From the NCBI RefSeq assembly GCF_036370855.1, contig NC_088105.1:8623619-8687618 (forward strand): a DNA stretch of 64,000 nucleotides. Reading direction: 5' to 3'. Origin of the DNA: Dromaius novaehollandiae (taxonomy: Eukaryota; Chordata; Aves; Casuariiformes; Dromaiidae). Every line of letters begins with the position of its first letter. Position 1 is the stretch's first letter. The position numbers were made by a program, and so were the translations under genes. The notes under the pieces are model-generated. The model saw nothing but the letters and a program-made list of their open reading frames with translations. It was not told the DNA's origin and did no database searches. Of this stretch, positions 1 through 13,261 are shown one piece after another.

Positions 1-765
1 AAAACTATAGCTAGCTTAAGGTTTGACACTGACTGTTAAATACCAATTGCGAATGGGTACACTGGAAGTTTTTTTAAATTTTACCTTATTTAATTACATA
101 AACAGCAATGAGTCTCTAAACTGCGGTTTTACTCTTCTGTTGGCTGGTTTGTTTCCCAGTTCTACACAACTACCTTTCCTCCAAACTGAGATCGCTCAAA
201 TAGCTGAACGAACAGAGCAGGGAAAAAGATGATCTTGTTTGCAAGCCAAAGTGAAGGCTAAGATCCTCTTTTCCTAAGGAAAGTCTGAGAATGCTAGTTA
301 ATTAGAAAACTCATTTTCTCCTTTTTCCCGATTAAATTCCACGGCTTCTGTAGAAATACCGACCATTGCACATACTGACAGATCACCCAGCACCCTTCCT
401 GACCACCGCTCTGCAGAGACCACACCACCTCAGAGTAACACAGTACCGAGCAGAGGGGCTTTTGCATGCATCTACACACACATTTTTGTACAGTGTTTAT
501 CACTTTTCCACTTTTTCAAATCACCCTTATCTTCCCTGAACTCCAAGTCTGTTGTCCAGAAGAGTCTACAATCTCAACTTTCCACTGCGTGAGATAAGAC
601 ATGCTCACCGCAGAACACGAGTGCAAGCTACACTGCTAAAAGCTCGTGCTTTATGAACTGACAGCATAAGCAGCAAGCACTGAGCTTGCAGGTTTCAATT
701 AAGCAGTTCCTTAAAACTTTCATTGTCATTTTTCTTCCATGAACTACTGCTTTGAATAATCATTC

Positions 766-801
766 AAAAAAAAAAGAGAGAGAGAGAGAGAGAGTGCGCG
801 C
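766..801. repeat. A-run plus (AG)n microsatellite ending in TGCGCGCA
   Basis: Ten A residues run into about ten AG units, followed by the alternating purine-pyrimidine octamer TGCGCGCA. A simple repeat, probably length-variable. Confidence 0.9.
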
Positions 802-1608
802 ACTTGCACCTTAGGAGTGAAAAGGTTCTGTGCAGGAGTGGAGCAAACCCTTTAACACAGGGATCCCACTGACATCAAGAAACTTTGCAGTCAACATTTG
901 CTTGGAACAAAGCAAAGTGAGACTCTAGCAAGGTCGGCTTGTTTACACACAGCAAAAATCTGTTTCAGCGATGTATTACCACTTGGAGCAGACACATTTC
1001 CCACCGTTTCGCGGGCAACGCGATTAGCTATAGAAGAGCTTTGTGGCCTTTAATTAAATTTCAATGCAACAAAGCATCGATTTAACCCTTGAGCAGGAAG
1101 AAGGATTTCAAACTATAGTTCAGCCTTTCCACAAACAACGATACTCGGTCTTTGCTTCCTCTCTCCTCCCCAAAAGGAGGTTTTCACTTTTGTCTTGCAT
1201 TCATTCCGTTTTGACTATGGTTTTTCTGTACGGTGGAGCGCAAGGCAGACCTGCACGACCAATCGTACCCTGAGTCTTTACCTTTGCACTAAGGTAACAA
1301 GTGGCGTGAGGACCAGCTACCCTCTCACCAAAGATTTTGCTCCTGTCATTAGGAGGCGAGGACGAAGAGCAGCAGGACGGGGCAGCGCTTCTGACGGGCA
1401 GGAATGGGACCGCTGGTTCAGAAGGAGGGGGCAAGGAGGGAGGAAACCCGGTCCTTCTTTGGGAAGAGCAGCATTCCCGCAGCCCCGACCGAAGTGGGAG
1501 GAGCTCCTGGTAGCCCACGGCAGGCCTCCGCCAAGGACGGGACGCCCGGATCTCGGCGCGGGGCTCGGAGCACGCATTTCACAGCAGCCCCGCGAGTGCG
1601 GGGCCTGC

Positions 1609-1655
1609 GGGGAGGAAGGGGAGGAGGAGGAGGAGGAGGAGGAGGGGGGGGGGGG
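1609..1655. repeat. 47-bp homopurine tract, (GGA)n then G-run
   Basis: Plus-strand purine-only tract of GGA units ending in a run of about 12 G. It lies 16 bp downstream of the LAMC1 exon 1 donor, so the nascent LAMC1 RNA carries the matching C/U tract right after the 5' splice site. The G-rich strand is the transcription template and could form triplex or quadruplex structures (inference). Confidence 0.85.
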
Positions 1656-1671
1656 CGGCGGCGGGGCTCAC

Positions 1672-2077
1672 CCAGGTGCAGCGTGAGGTTGACGGCGCTG
1701 GGGTGCTGCACGCCGGCCAGCATGGTCTGGCTCTGCCACCAGGTGGCGTCGGCCGGGCTGTTGTAGTCGGTGAGGAAGGCGGCGCCGTGGCGCAGGTGGG
1801 GCTGGGCGGCGTCGCACAGGTGGCAGGACTTGGTGACCCCGGTGACGCCGGTCTGCACGCAGTACTCCTCGGCCGGGGCGCCGCACGTGTTCGTGGCCAC
1901 CACGGTCGCGTTGAAGGCGGCGTTCACGAACTCGGGCATGCAGCGCTGCGGCCGCCCGCTCCGCTCCTCCGCGCACTCGTCCATGGCGGCGCCGCAGCGC
2001 CCGGCCAGCGCCGCCAGCGCCAGCGCCAGCAGCCAGCGCGGCGGCGCCCGCCGCGGCGCCCGCTCGCCGCCGCCCAT
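1672..2077 (-). CDS. LAMC1: LAMC1 exon 1: laminin subunit gamma-1, N-terminus (partial)
   Basis: First coding exon of the laminin gamma-1 chain, the shared gamma subunit of most basement-membrane laminin heterotrimers; secreted, and the N-terminal LN domain drives laminin network polymerisation (family knowledge). The exon encodes about 135 residues: a signal peptide (residues 1 to about 30, with the hydrophobic core WLLALALAALAG), then the start of the LN domain with blocks such as MPEFVNAAFN, TGVTGVTKSCHLCDA, HGAAFLTDYN and WWQSQTMLAGVQ, which match vertebrate LAMC1 closely. Potential N-glycosylation sites are N-A-T and N-L-T. The start at 2077 sits in a strong Kozak context (GCCATGG). The exon ends in phase 1 after the LTLHL block at donor GTGAGC, where the human exon 1 also ends. 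The reading frame stays open past the donor but turns into low-complexity proline, which is intron. All later exons lie off the left edge. Confidence 0.96.
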
Positions 2078-2650
2078 GGCGCCGGCCGGCGGCGGCGGCG
2101 GCGGCGGGGCTGGCGCTGGGGGCGGCGGGCGGCGGAGGGGCCTGGCGCGGGCCGGCAGCGCGGGGCCGGGGCAGCTCCGGGCGGGCTCGCTCGCTCGCTC
2201 GCGCCGCTCCGCTCCGCGCCTGGCTGCGGGCTGGGCGGGCAGCGGCGGCCGCGCGCGGGCGGGCGGGCGGGCGGGGCGGGGGTGGGCGCTGCGGCGCGGG
2301 GCACGCCGGGAGACGAGTCCCGCCGCCGAGGCTCAGGCCCCTTCCCCCGGAATGCTCCGCGGGGGGGCGCGCCGCCCCGCGCCCTTAAAGGGGCGATGCC
2401 GCCGGTGGGGCCCGCGCGGAGCCTGCCCCGCCCCTCCCTTCCGCGGCGGCGTGCGCGGCCCTCGCCCGCCCGGGAACGAGCAGCAGCCGGGAGAACCTCG
2501 TGCGAACGGGAACTCCTCGCGTACACGCTGGAAGGGGGGGGGGGGGGGAAGCCGGGGGGCAGCAGCGCTCCCCGGGGGGCGCCGTAAAGCAGACCCCTCC
2601 GCGGGGTCCCGGTAAGCCCGGGGGCCGCTGCGGAGGCAGCGCTGTGCCTT
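2078..2650 (-). promoter_or_regulatory. LAMC1: LAMC1 5' UTR and CpG-island promoter
   Basis: Extremely GC-rich sequence upstream of the LAMC1 start codon, part of a CpG island of roughly 1330-2990. A GGGC repeat running into GGGGCGGGG (about 2257-2283) supplies Sp/KLF-type GC boxes, and a GCTC tandem lies at about 2186-2201. I see no TATA box; TATA-less, GC-box promoters are typical of this gene family. The transcription start and the 5' UTR length cannot be fixed from sequence alone. A run of 15 G at 2534-2548 lies upstream. Confidence 0.75.
2534..2548. repeat. G15 homopolymer
   Basis: Fifteen consecutive G on the plus strand within the LAMC1 upstream CpG island, followed shortly by another G6. 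A likely quadruplex former and a difficult stretch to sequence. Confidence 0.9.
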
Positions 2651-4929
2651 CACCCTGATCCTCCGCCCCGGGGAGTCCGAGGTGCTGCAGTTACACCTGA
2701 CGGCGGTCACCGGGCTGCGTGGGGGGGCTCGGTACGAGCCGCGCACCTGCCTCCGCCCGGCTCCTGCTTGGTCCCGACAACGCAACAGCTTTGCAGCAGC
2801 GAGGACTTCATCTTTCCTCGCTGTGTTTTTGGGTCGTAACCCGCTGCCTTACAACATCCGCTTGCCCCGTTGCCCCCTCGGGAGCTTTACGGGAGCCCAG
2901 CACCGCAATGAGCGGTATGGGCTAGCGTACCTCACCCGACTTAGAAACCGCGGCGACGGCCCAAAAGGAAACGCGGAACACGGCAGCACCGAAAGGGAAG
3001 ACCCTAGTGCGGCCCACGTGTCTGGGGCGAGAGCAGGGCCTGTTTGCACCGCGTTGCTGCTCCTCCTCTGCCTTCCCAGATCCAGCATTTGTTGCCCTTA
3101 GCTGGACGCTGCTTAGTAAAATGCAGCCACAGCCGGGGAAGGCTTCCTCCCCGAACGCCATGTGAAATGGCTTCCAAACGCTGTCGGGGGAGGACTTAAG
3201 GCCATTTCAATAAGCTGTAATGGTCAGGGAGAGTCAAGGCCCCCAGCAGCCATGTCTTCAACTGTTTTAAAATGCATTTGAGGTATTTCCTGTCATTAAG
3301 CTGCTCTGCACTTCAGTCGGTTGGGGTGGGTATATGGGAGGAAGTAAACACTGGGAATGAAGTACACTGGAATACCCTTGGGTATACGTAACCAACCGAA
3401 AATTTAGCCCAAGCGACTGTTTACTTTTCAGTTCTTTGCAACTTCTCTTCTAACTCCATGTTATCTGCATTCCAGCTTCCTGCTGAATCACGGATTTCAG
3501 CGTGACTCATGTGATAGCCTTCAGGAGAGACTTGGGAGGTGGGGGGAAAGGAAGCTGGTTTTCCAAACTGGGAGTTGGACATAGCTGTATCAACACTAGG
3601 ATTTTCCCCCTCATATTTTCCACTGCTGCTTTTATCAGTGCAGTTCCCAGTGGCGTTTTACTGCCAAGCTGCCACTGTTCAAAACAGGTTTAAACACCAC
3701 AATGACTGAACGCGAGTGCCTTGACTGCATTAAAGTTGCAAACTAGTTTATCATTAGGCTATAAACTGAAGCAATTTAAGATACACAATATTTCTTAAAT
3801 GTATGGCATTCAATATCTATTTATGGCATTAAATTACATAGTCTTTTACCTCAAAAGATCTGAAATCCACTCCATGATATGGAGCTCACGTAGGCTACTT
3901 CCAAAGTCCACTACTAACCTACCTAGGCATTTTAAAAGAAATTAACAAAGCTGCCCTCTTCCTTACATCTTTAATCATTTGGAGACTGAGATACTGTTCA
4001 TGTTTTTATCACTTTAAAACTTACACATCAGTTGATTTCTAACGGTGGAAGCCTCTTCCATTCATAATATGCAAAACAGATTCTCCTTTTCACATCTCAG
4101 AAAAAGACTTCAACTTTTTTATCCTAAAATTTAACCTTAACAGATGATTCAGTCTATCTTCAGGAACCCATTTTCAGGGAATTGACACACTACTATGCAA
4201 ATGAGGTTGATTTTTGGCATAGATTGCCAGTTAAAAGATGTTCAATGTTTGTTAATCATTTTATGTTTTAAATCAGATTTATTGTTCTCGCACTATTTAT
4301 CAACTTTAAAATAAGTTTTTCAAATATTAGCTTTTACGCACAAAACATGCATGAAGCAGAAGCTGAAAGGACATTTTACTAACCTGTTCTCAAAGGAGAG
4401 TAGCGGCCATCGCACAGTGTTGGCACTGGAGAATGAACAGGAACGTAGGTTAGGGAGGCAGAAGCAGCTGAGGACTCCCTAGAGAATTTAAAGAGGAGTT
4501 ATCACTATCCATTTTCAAAAACATGGAAGAAACCTAAGTTGTACGATCAATCCCATTTATTCCAAATTTTACTGATCCATAATTAACTGTCTCCTGCAGA
4601 AGCCAGTATTAAACATTCCACATACTACCATCATCCTATATGATTGCATGATTTAGTCATTCTGCTAGGGAGGGGCAGATGAGGACTAGTTTATAATATT
4701 TTAAAAAGCATTATTTTAAAAGCTTTTCATAGTAAAAATAATTCAAGTTTCCCAAGAAATGTGAGAAAACGAATTGCTCTTTGCCAGTAAAACCATTCTA
4801 AAGCACAGAGATGGTTTATCTTGTGTTAAAGGGCTTGGGTCTAAAAAATGAAGTCAGACTTAGAGGACCCATGTTGCAAGCTTTTCTGTCTGTAAAAATA
4901 AATCTTCATACTGCTTTTGTGAGGTAGAC

Positions 4930-4975
4930 AAGATTTTTCCTTGTTTTACAAATTGGGAAAATGCCAGAATTTTCA
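4930..4975 (-). mobile_element. Possible MIR/L2-like SINE relic (fragment)
   Basis: The string around TTGTTTTACAAATTGGGAAA resembles the antisense of the MIR 3' segment that reads as an A-rich TCTGTAAAATGGGG in sense. Only about 45 bp align by eye. Confidence 0.3.
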
Positions 4976-7900
4976 GTTAAAAAAAATCAAACAGGACAAA
5001 TCAAGAACACACTCCAACCAAAAAGCGTGGGAGAATTATGTAGTTACTCATCAGACTGGTACTTTCCCATTCCTAATTCTAATTTTTAAGTGAACTTCTG
5101 CTAGCTTTTTCCATATCTAAATCCAGTTCTCTGTACTGCTTAGAGGCATCAGCTCCGTCGAATGCGGTCAAAGTTCTGATTTACTGCCAGTGATAATAAG
5201 ATAGTTATCATCAGAAGATATCCAGGTATCTTTTCAGCTTCAGGAATGCTCAACAAAGGTAAGTTTGCTCTTGTGTAAAGCCAAATCTGCCGTGTCTCCA
5301 GAAGGACGCTTAGGAAACAGGAAACTCTACTCAATTAGATAGAAATTGATACGAGAATCAAAGGAAGACTTTGACATCCTAGTATTAATTATATTCCGAG
5401 AAAGCTGGAATACAGCTTTCAGTGAAAGATGACCACAAGTTGATCAGTCTCTTGGAGTAGTGATATGTCAGCGCAGCTAACTGTTCTGCAGTAAGAGTGT
5501 GCTCGAAGTAGTACCATATATATTTCTGACTGAAGTTATTGCGTTATTTAAAAATGAAACAGCTGATGATACTACACATTCTTTGGTCTGATACAATATG
5601 AAGGATTAACCAAGGTCCAGGTATCAATATGACTTTCATTTTGTTACGCCACAAGGAATGCAGAAAACAATTTCCCAAATGTTAAGAGCATCGCTGCCAG
5701 CAAACCTAAGCAATTCTCAGTCCCCTTCTGTCAGCAGGTCGTTGCTAGGAAGGACTGAGGGACAGGAGAAGAGAGCAAAATTATGTCCTGCAGGGCCATA
5801 CCCAAAGCACATGAAAATCGCAGCACAGGAAACTGGGCAACATAAGGAGATCCACTTATACCCTGACAGTCTAAGCGGGGAAGAGACTGAGACTGTCTTG
5901 AACATGACTTTTGGTGCCTCCAGCTGGTTTCCTAGTGATTTAGGCGGTGCCAGCAGAGCTTTACCTGCTTATACTGGAGTAGGACATACAATGCTTATCT
6001 GGCTATAAGTAATGTAACAATCTTCTCATAGGAAGTAATTCTTGGTTCTGAACACACTTGTGTGACTCAGTTTACTTCCATCTAGTCAGCATTACAGCTA
6101 ATAATCGCTCATCCTGTTATCTGGAAGAAAAACTTGTGTATATAGACACAAAAGGTGATCTTTTGTACCGTCACAGATGTCTTGCTCTTTATCCTCTCTC
6201 TCTGAAACTAATACATTCTGAGGCACCGCTGCAAGAAGACAAAAGGCCAAAATAGTTCATTAAAATACAGGATGTTATGACAGGTTAATCATAACATTAA
6301 ACAGGAAGACTTAATTATACCTCAATAAGCAAGTATCATATATCAATCATACAGAAGAGCTACAGCTATAGCTCACTAACACAGCAACTTAAAGACAACA
6401 GCAAATGCATGGTTAGAGTGTAACAGTTCTCCACCAAGCAAAATACAAACCTAGCTGAGAAAAGATACAACCTATTCTGTAAAGAAGATAACATTTTCTT
6501 GAAGTAAATGTACATGTTGTATTTAAAAAAACCCAACAACCTTTGTCTCCATATTAAGAGTATCCATCAGATTATTTACATGGTGTGCACAGCACATACT
6601 CTTATGCAGCCTTGGAAATTATCCTATTGCGGTAGATTTTGTTACATTTGATGCTATGTACTCGTGCCTCTTTTCTATTTTCTTCTCTAAAAGAGTGTTA
6701 ATCTTTTAATGATGAAATAGCCTCTGTGCTGAGTGTCATCTGCACACTCCAAAGACTAGCACAAAACACATGGGTATATTATAAAGTCATTGCTGCATCT
6801 CTCTTGTTAAGGATAGAGGTACATTTCCAATGGGAAGTTTGATTGCCACTGCTCTCCCTTTTTCTTCAGTTTTTGAAGGGAAAAAAAAAAAAGAAATGAA
6901 AGTGATGCTGAGCTGATGCCATTATGGCAGAAACTCAGGAAACAGCTCGTCACAGAAGTTGCTCAGGTTCAAGAATAGCCTACCTGATCTCTGCATTTGA
7001 GGGAAGAGTGGAGACAGCAGAGCAAACAGGAAATAAGGAAGCAGGAAGCCATATGGAGTAGACAGGAGTTTGGGAGGGGGAGAGAAGGATTAACATAGGG
7101 GTGGGAAGGGGGTAAGGATCCTGAAGAGAAATGGGTAGGAATAGAGGATATTGCCACAAGTCCCACTTAGTGGAGCAATGGGCTTATACACCCAAATGTG
7201 GGAGGCTCATGTGAATAATGGAAAAACCCTCACACAAAGAAAAACAATCAGCTTAATATTAAAGTTATTAGTTTTAAAGATACTAATTTTTAATACCTAG
7301 AAAGCTCTAGCAAATTATTATTTCTTAACTAATGATTTTTGCAACATTTTAAAGTATGCCCGTAGGACCTTCCTAAACAGTCCATATGAAGGCCTTCCCC
7401 CTGCACCCCAGGCCATCATTTCCAAGCTATTGTAATTCTAATAAGGAGATCCTGAGATAGAGATATCTGCTAGGGAGAATTCAAAATCCACTTGATGCTC
7501 TTGACTGCAATTTCATCTTTGACATATATATTTATAATACTCTTTGACAGATAGAGTGATACAGTCAGATTTCATTCAGTAAACTTGCACTGATCTAACT
7601 AAGACCAGAATTAAATCTCATATCTCTGTAAATACATGACCTATGCTTTCTTTTTCATCTCTTCATCTGCTGAAATCCTTGCAGCTATCAAAGCATTGCA
7701 GCACATTCCTTGTAAATACGTTTCATTGCCAACACAGGAAAAGAGTATTCTCATGTGAGATGGAATAAGATAACCATGTCTTTAAAAGCACCATTTGAGA
7801 AAAACATTGATATGCTCCCTTCACTTAAGCGTTTAAGCTCATACAAAGGGAGCAGATTTTAAGTGAAGTTACTAAAGTATGAAAAGCCACAATACCATTT

Positions 7901-8280
7901 TACAGAATTATGTGGTTCCATGTTCTCAGGACTCACAACTAACATCTATTTCATTTAGAAATCAGGAAAACCTTTGTCACTGCCAGCTTTGAATACAACC
8001 TGCAACCTGAGAGAGGTTGCGTTCTTTTATGCTTTACAAGTAATTATTCTGGAGTCAATATTTAATACCAATTGAGCTGAAGCAGAGTCCAGATAAATTC
8101 TCTAACTTTGCAATACTTACAGGAGTCAGTAATAGTAAAAATACCTTGGTCAATAAACTCTTATGACTGGAAACTCCCATGAAGTACAGTGAGTCATCTG
8201 GTACAGAAGAAGTGGCCTGAAACAGAGGAAGGACTGTTTAGTAGATAGGACTTTAATCTGGGTGAAATAACTAAACTCTC

Positions 8281-8345
8281 AGGCAAGTGTTTGTAAAATA
8301 AGAGTAATATTTTTCAGCCTCTCACATGGATCAAGTACCTGACTG
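8281..8345 (+). mobile_element. Possible MIR-like SINE relic (fragment)
   Basis: GGCAAGT, then TTTGTAAAATAAGAGTAATA and a CCTCTCACATGG stretch follow the order of the MIR 3' half (GGCAAGT, TCTGTAAAATGGGGATAATA, ACCTACCTCATAGG) from memory. Divergent and short. Confidence 0.35.
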
Positions 8346-9174
8346 TGCTGTGCTCAGATAACATGGGGATAATGAAATGATGATCAAAAGATGACTTGGG
8401 TGCTTCTTCAGAAGCAGGTGCAAGTCTTCAAGCACTTACTGCCCTAAATTGCACTAATCACAATGACATTAAGTTTCAACAGAATAGGGTTTCTATTTAA
8501 TCAAGAGGTGGTCAGAGAAGAACATTACATATATAAAGTTAACTCTAAAAATTGGCACTTTATTACATCAATTCTTTTTTGAAGTATGTCAATCAGATTA
8601 CAGGAATGAGAACAAGTGGGGAGAGAGTAAGAACAAAGAGAATAAGATGTGAAAAGCAACATAAAAACCTGAAACAGTCTTCTGTATAATAGCGTCACAG
8701 CAAATTCTATCAGCTTTCCAAAACCAGAAATTTCCAAGGCTTCCAATATCACTTTTTGAATAGACTCCTCTTGGAAAAAAGAAAGGGATATTTTCTTCCT
8801 TTTGATTAACAAGAAAAATTGCATTATTGTGGTTGGCACCCATCAGCAATTTGAAATTACAAATACAAAGTACAGTTAATCTCAATCCTTCTACAAAACA
8901 GCAGTGCAAATCAAACATTAACATACCCATACGTTAAGCCTTTTCACTTTTCTTCATGGACCAAGTGAAACATGTTTGTCTTGCAGAATTAAACTAAAAT
9001 TAATACATTTAAGCCATAGGGGGCTTACAGAGACCAGAATGTTTTTAGTGAGAGTCACGGGGCAACAGGCATTTTAAGTTTCACAGTCTTCCTGTATTGA
9101 TTTAGAATCATCATCTGTTTGTACACAAAATTTGAATACACATGCTACAAAAATATGCTCAAAGATTTTAGAAT

Positions 9175-9340
9175 TTGACAGCTGGGCTTGCATTCCTGTG
9201 AGCCTGTTTCTGTATCTGTCACCAATTTCCTAGGCAAGTTGCTTCACTTTTTTTTGTCTTAATTATTAAAACAGGTTGATAAAAGTTACCTCCCCCCCAA
9301 AAAGCTATAGGCATTTACTAAGAGATGTAAATAAATGGTT
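9175..9340 (+). mobile_element. MIR/CORE-SINE-like relic
   Basis: The segment around TTTCCTAGGCAAGTTGCTTC, followed after a T-run by AAAACAGGTTGATAAAAGTT and ACCTCCC, then ATAGG and ATGTAAATAA, keeps the order of the MIR core and 3' half (CTTGGGCAAGTTACTTAACC, then TGTAAAATGGGGATAATAGT, then ACCTCATAGG). Family assignment is from memory of the consensus, not from a search. Confidence 0.5.
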
Positions 9341-12300
9341 TTAGGATCCCCATTAGAAAACTGTAATACATCTAAACATTTCATTAAGAGTATACAGATG
9401 CCGGTTTACACTGAAAAGTTAATGACAGAAAGGACCTTTGCTTGTAGTCTGATCAACCTTACAGAGTTACCGGTCACTGGAGAAAGCACCCAAACAATCT
9501 TACTAAATGTCACTTGTGATAATCTGGTTGTTTGGGGAAATGTAAAAAGAAGTTTCCAGCAGCTGAGTTCAAACAATTTGCTTCTCTGGCTGGCACCGTC
9601 AACAGAGGAAGTGTGTGCAGTGATGGGAGATGAAGCACACTTGCCTATGCCCTGCCATGACCTCCATCACACAGAGGCTTCCCAGAGGCCTATTTTTCTC
9701 AGTGGACACAATCAAAACAACAGTAATTGCAGCAGACATTCCCTCCCAACCCACCAAATAAATAAAAACTCTTAAAGGAAAGCAAACAAGTCATCAGATG
9801 TACCTTTAGGAATTCCTGAAAGAATCAAAAGGATAAAAATTCAGACTGAGTGACAAAAATTCAAATGTTTTTACAGGTATACATGAAAAGAAAGCACACT
9901 AGGGTCTCCAGTATTATACGAGGAAATGCAGAAAAACCTGATCTGAACAGTTTCTTTTTATTAAGCTACAAGTCAAGCTTTAGGCATACTTGTTTTTCTA
10001 TCTTAGTTAAAAAGCTGAATTAAATATTCTGACTTACATTTCCAGCTGGGATAGTCAATTCCACTGGCGCATATAAGCTACGACAAATTTTAATCAACCG
10101 ATCTCTCCCTTATTTCTAGTGCCCAATGTTATCAAAGTAACTGCATGCTGTATAAGGTATGATTTCAATTCCATCCTTACAAATTGGGTGCTGCTTCAGG
10201 TCTTGTTGTCAAATACAATGATGAGAAAACCAGATTTCTCCAGGCAATGACCTATAAACTCGTCTAAAATAGGAGAAAAAAGTTGTAAAGGTGTATCACA
10301 TTTCACTTCAACAGGGATGGCAGAAACTGTAGATGAATAAAATAGTTTAAGGAGCTAAAGGTCTGTTTCCACATGCAATGCAAAAATGCAAATTAGAACT
10401 AACATTATAAGTGCATAAGAAATGTACCTCTTTATTAAAATTGAAATATGGTTTAAAGCCATCCTGTCTATAGAAGTCCTCCTGGAGTCAAGCATAGGTC
10501 CGCAGAGAATGTGAATTAGTTCAATAAATTCTTGTGTCTGAGATATCAGGATGATCTTAGTCCACTATCAGGAGCGGTAGCTGTAAATAACAAATCAGAG
10601 AACCGTATTAATTAAGAAATATTCACATTTATCACGATTTTATGGAAGCAGAACGCTACAGTAATCTTATCAATAAAACTGAAAAAGAGAATTGGTAGCT
10701 GAGAAAGCAGATGAGGTTTCATAAAACGGTTTATTTAGCTTCCTTAGAGACTCTTTTGCAGATTATCCTAAGAAATCCTGTACAGCAACTACTGGTTAGT
10801 GAATAAAAAGTATCTCTGAACCTGTTAATGAGAGGTAATCTGCTTCTTACAAGTTTCTGCAAACCCAGGAGAAATAGAGACATAAGCTGATTATTTTATC
10901 TTTTTTATGGAGTGTGTCTGGGATGTATCCTAATTTTCTCTTTTGAAGATTCTAGTATTAGGAGGAAATAAGCTAAAGTGAAAATAAAATATGAAAGGAC
11001 TGTGCCGCTTTTCATCTTCAGACTGTAGATTCAAATACAGCCCATCCTTTTAACCAAAAACTGTTCTACTTAATGGATGTCTGGTGGTGTGTATGAAATT
11101 ATTTAGTAGTCTCAGATTTCTAGCAGATTATGATCTCCCTCACAGAAAGCACCACTGCAATTTACTGGACTGTTTGGCACTTTTTGGGGAATCTCAGCAG
11201 AGATGCCAGCACCTGAATGAGCTTGGAGACTACTTGTATCCCAATTTATCTACTGCTAAACACAATACATTTCCACTTTTGGTTTACATTTCAATTAAAT
11301 GTTAAGCTCTACAGTCACAGAGTAGCCACAATCTATTATTTATCCCTTTGGGAAATATGAAAAATATTTCAAAACCTTTAGACCCAGGTTGTGTCCTACG
11401 GTATATGGGAAGCAGCCTAAACAGAAAAGTTAACTAAATGATTTTTAGCTGTCCTTATTCCCCTCTTTTTATTCTGTAGTGTAAGCCTGTGCTAAATTTT
11501 AGCAGTTGTATCTTGCAGCCTACTTTAGATAACACCAACAGGACCCAAGACAGCCCTAACAATACTTCCTTCCGTTGTCTAAGACCTCCATCCACCCAGC
11601 CCAGACCACAACGAAATACTGCCTCTGTAAGGCCCACTGATGATGGAAATGGGAAAGGGGCACGCAGAGTGGATGGATTCAGGTCTGAAACACCCAGAAA
11701 GCCTCCTGGAGCCGAGACATCCCTCAACACTTCTATCCTTCCAGCACGCCCAGTCCCAGTCAATCCATAGCCAGTGCAGCGCGAGGATGCATTTGAGTGA
11801 GAGGAATTGATTACATTTCTCTCTGCATGGTGTTACATCTATAATGTATAGACACTAAGTTGACTGAGAACAGTCTCAGGCTCAGTGCCACCTTTGTCCC
11901 TGCACTACACGAGCTCTTTCTTGCCTAGGGGAGTAAATAACAATGTTTCTGCTCCGAGGGATTTTCACAATACCAATGTACGAGGATGATTTTTCCAGAA
12001 GGGTCCACTGATGTATGCTCTGCCACCAAAAAATTCCAATGATGCTTTGATTTCCATCACGCTGATGATGTTCGCTCTGTAAAGAGAAGCAACTGTTTAC
12101 CCAGATACATTCGGATAATGCCCAAGTCCTGTTCTTCACTGACTTGCAGAGCTATGCAAATCCTTCACACGCATGGGCTGAAGTTGCTGATAAAGGACTG
12201 ATAACTCATTCTGTTTATGCTAACTGTAAAACATTGCCTGCAGAACTATCTTTCAAGGCTGATAAAACGCTATCTCACAAAACACTGCATGCATTACGGG

Positions 12301-13261
12301 GATCTTGCCATGAAGGGTATTGACCTGTGTGACAACAATGAAATTGTTTCACAGACACCTTTCTTGAACAGAAGCAGAATTCCTACTGATCTTCTCAACA
12401 TGAAGTGGGATTACTTTCTCTGCCCAGCGTCAACAGGGCCGAATTTTTCTTTTCCATTAATTCTTAACTATTGTTTATGGTCGCAACCTCCTTTTTTATA
12501 ACACAATCTGCCAATCACTCTTCTCATGATCACTATTTTATTAATACTAATTTATGCTGCTGTTTTACCATTTGTAATATTCAGAGCTTGCATTTATATG
12601 TTTAATGTTCTCTAAACACAGTTTTTATGGACTTTCCAATGGTCTTCAAGAACAAACCAAAAAACCCTCAGGCTCCAAGAAACCTCATCTTCTTTTAAAA
12701 TCTTTCTTTTTCCTGTCAAACACTGTACATACTGATGGATGTTTTAAACCCAAGATCTCTCTTGGCCATAGTGGACTCATGTTTTAAAAGACATGCAGGA
12801 AAATACAATGTGTAGTTGGAGATGTAGTGTAGGTATCATTTGTGTATGGTCATACATAAAATAGGAAACTAATGATTTTTGCTTTCAGTTGGGCTCTACA
12901 GTTTGATTACTATAGATTACGCTAGCCATATTTTAGACTTTTCTAGCCATAACAACCAAAACTAGATTGGTTAGATGCAGAAAATAACTGGAAAGACTTC
13001 AAGAGGGACACCAGCTGATTAGCACCATGCAATGGAAAGAGTCATTAAAAAAAAAGTGTGGACAAAAGTCCTAACAGACTCAGATTCACTTAGACTGATG
13101 CAAGAAGATGCTGCCCCTGTCACAGGAAATCTGTGATCCCCAGTCACCCAAAGACAGATTAACTGAGGGAAGAAGGCTAGTTTTTTGGATGACTGTGATT
13201 TTGGATGTGCAGAGCTCATGCCTCTTCTTCCAGAGAGTCTGTCTGAACTAGCAAGCTGCAG

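Larger units (their letters stand above)
1..1671 (-). other. LAMC1: LAMC1 intron 1 (5' part)
   Basis: Intronic sequence that follows the splice donor of LAMC1 exon 1 (GTGAGC read on the minus strand from 1671 down). It holds an A-run plus (AG)n microsatellite at 766-801 and a purine-only tract at 1609-1655 very close to the donor. The part from about 1330 upward belongs to the LAMC1 CpG island. No further LAMC1 exon is visible before the left edge. Confidence 0.85.

Noticed and set aside
1676-2587. 303-codon open frame on the plus strand, with overlapping 281-codon frame at 1770-2615
   Set aside because: Antisense to LAMC1 exon 1 and its GC-rich promoter; low-complexity Gly/Arg/Ala composition, no domain, explained by few stop codons in GC-rich DNA.
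5658-6008. 116-codon plus-strand frame in the intergenic region
   Set aside because: No family resemblance, no CpG island or splice context; consistent with chance.
9335-9775. 146-codon plus-strand frame starting at a SINE-like relic
   Set aside because: No recognisable domain; the amino end overlaps repeat-derived sequence and no splice or promoter signals are evident.
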